Both the position numbers and the translations under genes were made by a program. The notes under the pieces are model-generated. The model worked only from the letters and a program-made list of their open reading frames with translations. It ran no database searches and had not been told where the DNA came from. This document shows, one piece after another, positions 55,401-64,000 of a stretch of DNA of 64,000 nucleotides. Location: assembly GCF_000708205.1 (NCBI RefSeq), contig NW_014575562.1:559616-623615 (forward strand), given 5' to 3'. This DNA is from Mixia osmundae IAM 14324 (taxonomy: Eukaryota; Basidiomycota; Mixiomycetes; Mixiales; Mixiaceae). Numbering within the stretch: the first letter of the stretch is position 1; each line of letters begins with the position of its first letter.

Positions 55401-58165
55401 GTCAATATCCAGCCTCGGGCACACTTCCAGCTACCGTTTCCTGAGCTCAAGCCGACATTCGATGGCAATTCTCTCTCTGAGCTGCGCGGAGTCATCGATC
55501 TCGACAAGGTCATTGTCTGCACGGGCTTCGGCGAGGTCGGACCATTTGGCGGCAGTCGAACCCGTTGGGAGTCCGAAGTCAATCGCTTCTTCTCCATTGA
55601 AGGCCTGCTCGAGCTGGCTTTCGTCATGGGCCTTATCACTCATTTCGATGGCAAGCTCAAGTCAGGCCAGTCATACGTTGGATGGGTGGACACGAAGACT
55701 CAAGAGCCGATCGATGACAAAGATGTGCGTGCCGCATACGAAAAGCACATCATCGAGCACACTGGTATTCGCATGATCGAGCCAGAACTGTTCAAGGGAT
55801 ATGATCCTAAACGTAAGGGCTTCACGCAAGAAATCGAGCTCAATCACGACCTGGAACCTATCGAGACCTCGCCCGAAGATGCCGAAAAGTTCGTTCTTGA
55901 GCATGGTGCTCAGTTTGTCGACAGCTGGACAGAAGGCGATCGCTGCTTCGTCAAATTCAAAAAGGGCGCGAAGCTATTCGTACCAAAGGCCTTACGCTTC
56001 GACCGTCTCGTTGCCGGTCAAATCCCGACTGGATGGGACGCGACAGTCTTTGGCATTCCAGCGGACATCATCTCGCAGGTCGATCGCACTGCACTTTGGG
56101 CCCTTGTCAGTGTTGCCGAAGCGCTTCTCAGCTCTGGCATTACCGATCCTTACGAGCTATACAAGGTAAGTTTGATAGCTTGGAAATGCCGAGGCTTATG
56201 TCCTTCTGCAGTATGTCCATCCGTCCGAGGTTGGCTCATCGCTTGGCTCTGGTATGGGCGGAATGCAGTCGCTGTCAAGCATGTTCCGCGAACGACGCGA
56301 AGAGCGCGATGTACAGAAGGACATCTTGCAAGAGACCTTCATTAATACCGTCGCTGGCTGGGTCAATCTGCTTCTCCTCAGCTCGAGCGGTCCTATCAAG
56401 ATTCCCGTCGGCGCCTGCGCAACTGCTCTGCAGTCAGTCGAAATCGCTTGCGATACGATCCTGTCGGGCAAGGCGAAGGTGATGATCGCGGGTGGTTACG
56501 ATGACTTCTCGGAGGAAGGCAGCTATGAATTCGCCAACATGCAAGCTACAAGCAACACAGAAACCGAGCTCGCGAGCGGCCGAGAGCCCAACGAGATGTC
56601 ACGTCCAATGACGAGCACTCGATCGGGATTCATGGAATCGCAAGGCTGCGGCGTTCAGATCCTCATGTCCGCTTCGACAGCCATCAAGATGGGCGCTACA
56701 ATCTACGGCGTCGTCGCTTACACTGCGACTGCTACCGACAAAGCTGGTCGCAGCATTCCTGCGCCTGGCCGTGGCGTTCTCAGCACTGCGCGTGAGGCAT
56801 CGTCCTCTTCGCCGTCGATGCTTCTTGACCTCAAGTATCGAAAGCGTCAGCTTGCCTTCCGTCGCGGTCAGATCTCGCAATGGCTCGATAACGAGCTCAA
56901 TTGTCTCGAAATGGAAAAGCAAGGCCGGTCTGGTGCAAACGCTGCACTCAGCACCGACGATTTGTCGCATCGCATGACAGAGATCGAGCGCGAAGCCAGT
57001 CGACAGGAAGCAGAAGCAGTGGCGACGTATGGCATGCTCGAAGGCGCCGACCCAAGTATTGCACCGCTGCGTCGCGCTCTCGCTGTCTGGAACATGACCA
57101 TCGATGATGTTGGCGTCGCATCGCTGCATGGTACATCGACGAAGGCGAATGACAAGAACGAGTCTGAAGTCTACAACAGTCAATTCCAGCATCTTGGTCG
57201 TACCGTGGGCAATGCCTGCCCGGTCATATCGCAGAAGTGGCTCACAGGTCATCCGAAGGGCGGCGCAGCTGCATGGATGCTCAACGGTCTCGCTCAGTCT
57301 ATCAACTCGGGCATCATCCCAGGCAACCGCAATGCAGACAATATCGCGCCAGAGATGCAAGCCTTTGAATTCCTCGTCTATCACTCCAAGTCCATCCAAA
57401 CAACAGGTTCGCTGCGTACTCATGTTGACATGGCATTTCCTGATCAGTGAGACACGTCATACAGGCATCAAGTCAGGCTTGCTCACTTCATTCGGCTTTG
57501 GTCAAGTTGGCGGTCAATGCCTGGTGCTACACCCAGACTACTTGCTCGCTACCCTCGATCAGTCACGCTACGATGTCTACAAGACTGCCAATGCTACGCG
57601 TAAGCAGCAATCGTACAAGAAGTTCAACGACATGTTCACCGAGCGCAACCTCGTTGTCCTCAAGGAAGCTCCGCCTTATACGCCCGATCTCGAGAAGGAG
57701 GTCTTGCTGAACCCACTGGCCCGTGTCGAGCCAACAAAGCTGGGCTCTTACGCCTTCACTGCAAAGTCTGTACGAGCAACGCTTGCCTCGCAAGTCGAAG
57801 GCGTTGACGCTGTCGGCACCGACGTGGAAGTCATCGCCGATTTCGCTGTCGACAATGACACCTTCATCGAGCGCAACTTCACGTCTGATGAGATTGCGTA
57901 CTGCCATGCAGCGCCTGACAGCAAAGCATCCTTCACTGGTCGATGGGCTGCAAAAGAAGCGGTTTTCAAAGCGATGGGCGTAAAGGGCAAAGGCGCGGGC
58001 TCTGCGCTCAAGGACATCGAGATCATCGCAAGCGAAACGGGTCCTCAGGTCAAGCTGACAGGCGACGCTGCGCTGGCAGCTAGCGAGCGAGGCTTTAAGA
58101 CATTCTCGGTCAGTATCTCGCACACAGACGGCGTCGCCGTGAGCGTGGCCATGGGTCAACGATAG
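49444..58165 (+). CDS. FAS2: fatty acid synthase subunit: DH-MPT-ACP-KR-KS-PPT
   Basis: Exons 49444-50005, 50055-52081, 52144-52216, 52267-52704, 52763-54116, 54167-56165, 56212-57406, 57465-58165; about 2782 residues. Starts inside what is normally beta-subunit sequence: [14 protein letters not shown] (~90), the MaoC-type dehydratase (DVNPIHVNP, 451-459), and malonyl/palmitoyl transferase (GHSLGEYS, Ser702). It then runs into alpha: one ACP ([14 protein letters not shown], Ser1121), ketoreductase (TGVGRDSIG 1603; YSESK 1756-1760), ketosynthase (GACATA, Cys2220; [19 protein letters not shown]) and phosphopantetheine transferase ([14 protein letters not shown]). Acetyl transferase and enoyl reductase are absent and must lie on a short partner elsewhere. 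Cytosolic; makes C16/C18 acyl-CoA. Confidence 0.96.
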
Positions 58166-58228
58166 ATCTCAACGATAGATCTTGCCAACAAAGTACGAAT
58201 GTTGCTACAACACTGCAGCTGATTGCAA

Positions 58229-60304
58229 TTAGAACTGATTTGTCCATAAGATTGCAAGGACTGTATATATCGCGGGCCTGAATGTCCGTGGCAATGACCT
58301 GCTTGCTGCTCCCACTGCGCTCGTGGGCTGCATCACAGGAGTCGTCTGCGACTGGCTGGTCGGAGGAGGAGGAGTCGAAGTCGTAGAGCTACTCGACGAT
58401 GACGTCGGCGAGGAGGTTGGACCGGCTGAGGGACCGAAGATGCCGCTTCTGATAAATGTAGTCGGTCCGCTGCTTGAGATGCCATCTGCTATGCTCTGGT
58501 TCAGGGTCGAATTCGAATAAGGCGACAGGGTTGCGAAGCCAACAGCGTGCGGCGGACCGTAGCGGTAGACGCTGTAGACGTTCTTGAGGAATGCGTCGCC
58601 GATGACCCAGCTGATCACGCTACGACTGTTACTCGAGAGATCGAGATCGAAGAAAGCGCCGAGACAAGTGCCACCGGTGAATGGACCCAGATTGAAGTCT
58701 GCGCTGCTGATGTTGTAGAGGATGCCACCGAACTGCAAGCTGATGATGACGCTCTGATTACAGGGATAGGTGTAGTAGCCTTCGTAGCTGCCCGTCGCAG
58801 CTGCGGCGCCGGGTATCTGTGAGTAGATGGCTTGGATATCATCTGGTGGTCCACCGATGAGAGTGGTGCCGGTATCGATGGCGACGTTAGGGCCCTGAAT
58901 ACTGGTGATGTTGGTTCCATTCAGGAGCAGACCATCCATGGGGATTAGCCAGTACGACTCCATGCCGGTCGGGATGTAATTGTAGTTGATGTCGCCAATA
59001 TATGACGCGTTGGCGAGCGTGCCGAGCGTAAAGATGCCTCTGCAGAGCAATACAATCAGCGCTGCCGAATGAAGCGGTCAAAAGACTGACCCAGGCTCGA
59101 TGATGCTAGCATTGGTGTTGATGAAGCGAGTGAGAGCAAAGGAGAAGCCAGGAAAGGAGAGATTGGTGCCAGAGGTGACGAGATTCTGCCAGAAGGGGAC
59201 GACATTGGACGTTGCAAGCGAATCGAAGCCTAGGCCCATCAGGCCCGAAACGTTGCCACCTAGCAGATTGCTCGAGACGTTATCGCAAACGCCAAAGGGT
59301 TGCTGCAGGAGCTCATAGCCGGCAATGGTGATATTGTCCGTCCAGATCTCGCCCGTGGCACTCCCCTGTCGTCACAGTCTCATAAGCGGGTGATCACGAT
59401 GGGGGGATGACGCTCACGGAGCCGTAGCGGATCGAGAAAGCAGACTGTGCGTCGACTGCTGTGCTTGATGCGTTTGGCTGTATCTTTTTTATGAGAGGAG
59501 AACATCCCTCTGTACAGTTAGTCGAGGCCAGCCATAGGTTTGCTGAGCCAGTGTCGAGTATGACCTGGATACAAAAGTGAGCTTTTGGGCATGGTGTCAG
59601 GGGATGCGGCTTACGTTGAAGGATCTCGACGGCGTACCGACCGCGATGGGTCCATAGTACTCCCTGTGGGTATGACTCGTGTCAGTCTCGCTCTTCGTGA
59701 TCAGTACTTTCACTGACAAATCAGCCTGGTAGTTCACAATCTGGGAGATGCCCAAATTGCGCGTCGCATTCGTGCTTGTAGAGGTGTTTGTCGCTGCTTG
59801 CTGCCGCTTGACCAGTTTACGCCTTCTGTGGAAGGCCTTGTCGGTCGTGAGCTCGGAGGAGGTATCCCAAAGATTAGGATCATCCGTCTCGATGAGGCTT
59901 TGCAAGTTGGACAAGACGTTGACGGTGGCGGTCGAAGTAGCATAGTCATCCATGTATCTGTGCCTGACTTTCTCCTTTTCCTTCAGAGCCCAGTACCTGA
60001 AGTGCGACGGGGAGCGTTTGCGCAGAGGCTGAACGTGAAGTAGAGGCACGACGATGCCGCCATCGTCGCCTGATTGAACGTGCCTGTCTGACTGCGCATT
60101 GGGTCGTGGCGTCGGATGAGGCGATTGAGAAGCGCAAGTCGACCAATCTGAGCTCGAAGTCCTACAAAGAGCGCTCTCTGAGGGAGGCGAAAGCGAGAGT
60201 GGGGCGACAAGAGGACAACAGGCGAGCAGGCACAAAGCTGTATTGCGCCTCGACGTGTTGCCCCTTGCTTGCCTTTTGCGCGCTCTCCTCGGCTCAGCAG
60301 GCAT
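58229..60304 (-). CDS. secreted, probably GPI-anchored aspartic protease
   Basis: Exons 60304-59615, 59564-59418, 59365-59091, 59039-58229; 640 residues. The start region is basic, then hydrophobic (CLLACCPLVAPLSLS), like a signal anchor. A long propeptide ends near KLVKRQ, a kexin-type site. The pepsin fold follows: YYGPIAVGTPSRSFNVILDT, catalytic DTGS (Asp234), a SIRYGS flap region, and second catalytic DTGTT (Asp426). The C-terminus is a Ser/Thr/Pro-rich stalk followed by a hydrophobic tail, as in GPI-anchored yapsin-like enzymes. Likely at the cell surface, processing wall or secreted proteins. Start choice among several Met codons (up to 60643) is uncertain. Confidence 0.85.
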
Positions 60305-60636
60305 GCGTGAGATCTGACTGTGGTCTAAAGAGCCTTGTAGGCCATCGCTGAACATGCGAGCTCGGGAGGGCTGTGCTTGTCGAGTTTGCTGATGTCTTGG
60401 CTGTCGAGTGTCGCTGCAGATCTCCGCAGTCGGAGAGGCAGGGGACGCTTGCGATCGATCTGGAGCGTGTACGGCTTGTCGATGCATGCTCTCGTGTGGC
60501 CTGCATGCACGCTTGCTCACTGGCAAACCTGCTTGAGGACTGTGGAGAGACACTGTCTTTGGCTCTGTCGCGTCACGCCAGGGCGACAGGGCCAAGACGC
60601 AAGAAAGCGTGCCTGCAGTCTCAGGACAGCTAGGCC
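60305..60636. promoter_or_regulatory. divergent upstream region, aspartic protease / HEL2
   Basis: About 330 bp between the chosen starts of two divergent genes. Minus-strand open sequence continues through it in the protease frame, so the protease could start further upstream (several ATGs up to 60643). Nothing else is evident. Confidence 0.35.
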
Positions 60637-63154
60637 ATGTCACAGGCCGGCGGCACGGGCACGAACCTCAACGGAACGAGCAAGCCGCCATCCTCGAAGC
60701 ATCGTCACCGTCCCAAACCTGCCCGATCCAAGCCACCAAAGCCATCGTCATCCTCTCCAACGAACAATAATGTCGTCCCTGCCCTTGCACAACCGCAGAC
60801 AAAGCCGTCTGAGGATATGTTTGGGACGAGTACGCCAGTGTATGATCGAGCAGCAGAGGAGGAAGAGGAAGATGTCTGTCTCATCTGTGCAGAACCGATC
60901 AGGTTCTATGCACTCGGCACTTGCTCCCATCGGACTTGTCACATCTGCTCCATCAGACTGAGGGCGCTCTACAAGCAGAAAGCCTGCACGATCTGCAAAG
61001 TCGGTCTCCCCATGACTTTTGAGCACCTGTCTCTCCATCTGACTGCCCTCACTTCAGACCGAATTGCCTCACGTTGTCTTTACAGTCTCACCAGATGCTC
61101 CGTACAGCGCTTATGATATCAACCAGATCGCTTTCAGAGACAAGGTGCTCGATATCTACTTTGAGACTTCTGCTATGCTCGAAGAGACGCTCGCCTTGCT
61201 CAAATTTAATTGTCCTTGGTCGTCCTACACCTCGCTCTCGGCAGCCACTGCAGCTGCTCAGACAACCGCGCCTGAAATAGACGACAAGGGGAAAGCAAGA
61301 GAGCATGTTGATATTGCGCAAATCAAGCAGGGCGAATGCGATATCCTCTCCACAGGTTGGTCAGATCTCAAGCGACACGTCAAGAAGCACAATCGCGTTT
61401 TGTGGTGCGCAATTAGAGCTTCCTTCTACTCGGACAACTGACTTTGCAAGCTGTAGCGATCTCTGTGTCGCCAACAAGAAGATGTTCTCGCATGAGCACA
61501 CCCTCTTCACGCCCGCCACTCTGCAGTCTCATATGCGGTACGGCGACGCAGCGCCAGGTGCGGGCGACGATGCAGAGGCCACCGGCTTCACCGGTCACCC
61601 TGCCTGTGATTTCTGCCGAATCAACTACTACGACTCTGATCAGCTGTACTCGCACTGTCGCAAGGAGCACGAGCAATGCTTTATCTGCGTCAGGAACGAA
61701 TGGGGACGCTACCAATACTTTCGCGATTTCAAGGAGCTTGTGCGTCTGGCTCTCACTTCTGCGAGTCCTCTCTCACGATGGTACGGTGGCCACAGGAGGG
61801 CCATTTCGCAACAGAGCATTTTGCATGTCATGCGCCTACCTGTCTTGCGCAGCGCTTTGTCGTCTTTGAGACCGAGATCGACTTGCAAGCGCATCAGGTG
61901 GAATCGCACGGTGCGGAGATGCCGAGCGATCAACGATCTCGTCTGGGTGCAAGACGACTCGACATCGATATACATTACAACAACGCGCCAGCGAGTTCCT
62001 CATCCCGGCCAAGGCCACCCAAGAGGAACGGTCCAGGACCCAAGCCGATGGTCCTCCCTGGTAGAGGTCACTTGCCAGGTGAAGACGAGCCCCACTTGCA
62101 TCGCGTCGTGCCGGGTTCACAGCGACCGAGTCGGCCCAATTTCCAAGCTTCTCTGACGCCTGCCAATGCATCAAATCACACGACAGCCGTCGATCCTGTT
62201 CAAGAGTGCGTTGGGTCGCCAGCAGGTCGGTCGATGGACGCTGATAATATGTACAGGCGTCATGCTAGCCTGCTACAAAAGGTAGCTTCGGCTGTATCAG
62301 GCTCAGATGGCAAGATTACCGCTTTCAAGACGGCCGTTCGGAGTTTCAGAGCGGGCGAAATGGCAGCGGAGGATCTCGTGGACACGATCTGGCATATTCT
62401 CAATCGAGCGACAGACGTAGCTGCCGAGATCATCAACGATATGGCCGAATTACTCGACAATGACGACAAAGCTCGCGATGTGACCCGAGCTTGGCGCAAC
62501 TTCTCGATCGCTCACGATAGCTTCCCTTCGTTGACGCCTCTTGCACCGACGAGGACAGAAGGAGGTCAGCAAGTCTCTTGGCAATCTGGCCAGCGTGCCC
62601 GCCCTCAGAAGACCGGTCAGCGGAATGCAGCCATCTGGGCGAGCGTAGATAGAGCAGCAACGAGATCCGATGCTTTTCCCTCGCTACCCAAGTCGAGAGC
62701 CCAGCCTATACCCGGTCTTCGCAAGGGTACGACGCCCTGGTCTACTTCGAGCGTAGCAGCTCAGCAGACCAGGATGACCTCTCACCAGCCGTCGCCGCGT
62801 GTCTCGCCCGGTCCGAGCTTTCCGGCCATGTCGTCTCTGTCAGTATCGACGCCAGTCTCTCGGCCCCTGGAGCTACAAGCACCGCCATCCGGGCATGTAC
62901 CGCACGCATCTCAGTTTCCGGGGCTGCCGCAATCGACTGCACATGCCCGTCGAAAGATCGAGCTCGAGAAGCTCAGAAAGGCAAATGCGATGATCGCTTC
63001 ACCGTGGCAGACGAGCAATTCGAGTACGCGCAGTCCTAGTCCGGAGTTTGAGCAGCTCCGGATCGATGAAGAGCCTGCGGTGCGTACCCCTGTTGCGTCG
63101 AAGCAGAGCAAGAAGCCAAAGAAGCAGCTGCTGTTCACAAACTCGCGTATATAG
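60637..63154 (+). CDS. HEL2: RING E3 ubiquitin ligase of ribosome quality control (Hel2/ZNF598)
   Basis: Exons 60637-60999, 61058-61404, 61451-61739, 61796-63154; 785 residues. An N-terminal RING (CLICAEPIRFYALGTCSH... CTIC, about 80-120) continues across the first intron into LPHVVFTVSPDAPYS. A series of C2H2-like fingers follows: TGWSDLKRHVKKHN, CCSDLCVANKKMFSHEHTLF, CDFCRINYYDSDQLYSHCRK, CFICVRN, HFACHAPTCLAQRFVVFETE. Order and motifs match ZNF598/Hel2, which ubiquitinates 40S proteins of collided ribosomes. The C-terminal half is Pro/Ser/Gln-rich with a helical segment (MYRRHASLLQKVASAVSG), and ends KKPKKQLLFTNSRI. All introns keep phase. Confidence 0.93.
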
Positions 63155-63250
63155 CGTATCCGAGGCTAACCTCAATGCAACTTCTTGCGAGTGAAGAGTG
63201 TCTGGCTCGATGTACAACAAACATATTGCGTAGGGTGAGCACAGAAAGCG

Positions 63251-63534
63251 TCACCGTATCTTTGCTTCGACGAAGAGGACATGTCTCTTTACTGTCGCAA
63301 GCAACAGGCCGCTCAGACCTGACATAGCTGAGATGACTAGCAAGACTGACTCCTCGGATCGTACTTCATGAAGCTCAACTTCTTCTCCAGTGTCCTCAGA
63401 CGGGTCGTCGTGTAAAAGTAGCCCGTGCCCGCTGTTGAGAGCAGCTTGACAATCGAGACTCTGCGCATGCCCACATGAGCATCTCCCCGATCTCAGCGGG
63501 CTTGAGCTGGATACCTTGCCTTGCCGCCGGCCAT
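63251..63534 (-). CDS. mitochondrial ribosomal protein bL33m
   Basis: Exons 63534-63515 (20 nt), 63460-63351, 63291-63251; 56 residues, hence absent from simple ORF lists. The spliced protein reads MAGGKARVSIVKLLSTAGTG, YFYTTTRLRT, KLSFMKYDPR, IKRHVLFVEAKIR. It matches the bL33 family (yeast Mrpl39), a small zinc-less protein of the large mitochondrial subunit. Size, basic character and the KLLSTA..GY and KYDP...HVLF motifs are typical. It converges with HEL2, with under 100 bp between stops. Confidence 0.9.
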
Positions 63535-63744
63535 GCTGTCTCCTGCTGAGCTCGACTTTGAGTGTGACACGATGGAAATATTGTTGGCGCGACAGGTCGA
63601 CAGCAAGTGTTCAGTCGAAAGGCCGCAGAGGACGACGACAGTTAGCGCTCGCGATTCGAGATAGAAGCATCTCAAGATGGCCAGCACTCTGACCTTGTGC
63701 GTAGGCGATGGAGGCCAGCCTGTAGTCCGCTGACATCCCGCCGC

Positions 63745-64000
63745 ATGGGCAGGTTTCCGCTCTGTAAGCTCGAGGAGCTCTTTCCGACTTGTGCAGCTAA
63801 ACAGACCTTCTTGCGCCGCTTCCGAGCAGCCAATTACACCTTCTCGACCAAGGACTCTCAGCCGGAAGAAGATCCATCTGTGGCAGCACGCTTACAACGG
63901 CTTCAGAACCAATATGAGGCTCGTCACTCTTGCAACTCTGAGCTGCCAAATGCTCACTTAAGCGAAGATGAGCAGGACTTTGGCATGCGCAGAACAGCCG
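63745..64000 (+). CDS. 5' part of an unrecognised gene, cut by the window end
   Basis: ATG 63745 opens a frame of 85 codons that runs off the right edge without a stop. It begins GRFPLCKLEELFPTC, then a basic RRFRAANYTFSTK segment and a charged, Gln/Glu-rich region. No domain is recognisable in this part. It is divergent with bL33m, 210 bp from its start. An intron may follow beyond the window. Confidence 0.55.
   Translation, partial: MGRFPLCKLEELFPTCAAKQTFLRRFRAANYTFSTKDSQPEEDPSVAARLQRLQNQYEARHSCNSELPNAHLSEDEQDFGMRRTA

Noticed and set aside
49282-57423. Long minus-strand open frames inside FAS2 (for example 50876-51595, 53278-54111, 56599-57423)
   Set aside because: They mirror highly biased coding sequence on the other strand, show no family motif and lack plausible starts or splice continuations.
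1-64000. CRISPR arrays, bacterial operons, phage or plasmid features
   Set aside because: Spliced genes with eukaryotic families throughout; no direct-repeat arrays or ribosome-binding-site pattern seen.

Overview
This window is nuclear DNA of a fungus. The genes are spliced and packed at about one per 2 kb on both strands. Most introns are 45-60 nt, intergenic gaps are 50-350 bp, and I see no intact transposon. The fatty acid synthase gene points to Pucciniomycotina. Its alpha-type subunit carries the dehydratase and malonyl/palmitoyl transferase domains that normally sit on the beta subunit, a layout I recall for Rhodotorula toruloides. A small compact genome such as Mixia would fit, but the species is inferred, not shown.

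All gene models were built by reading frames across splice sites and checking that phases match; they are not backed by transcripts. Layout: 0.3-0.5 kb, a tRNA-Ser(GCU) gene with an unusual insert. 1.4-4.4 kb, two unrecognised membrane proteins and a double-GNAT protein. 4.5-7.3 kb, a RING protein and a protein with an integrase-type H2C2 zinc site. 7.3-10.9 kb, RIM2-type mitochondrial carrier, MPC1, and CENP-S/MHF1. 11-16.4 kb, an unrecognised secreted candidate, a Gin4-type kinase and a Zn2Cys6 regulator. 17.7-25.5 kb, XPB/SSL2, AP-1 sigma, Pol delta subunit 3, METTL3/IME4, PBDC1. 25.6-36.4 kb, SET-domain protein, Bem3-type RhoGAP, EFM4, NOM1/SGD1, an MFS transporter. 36.6-49.1 kb, URA2, GPN1/NPA3, SDS3, NC2-alpha/BUR6, a membrane protein. 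49.4-58.2 kb, FAS2. 58.2-64 kb, a GPI-type aspartic protease, HEL2/ZNF598, mitochondrial bL33, and a gene cut by the window edge.

Most genes are housekeeping genes with no operon logic. Three RNA-level oddities stand out. The tRNA-Ser gene is interrupted at position 26/27 instead of 37/38. About 9 of roughly 92 inferred introns begin with GC, usually GCAAGT, instead of GT. Very small exons (12-20 nt) occur in seven genes. Protein-level oddities are the rearranged FAS subunit with a single ACP, a DAPW instead of DPPW motif in the METTL3 homologue, and a tandem GNAT fusion.
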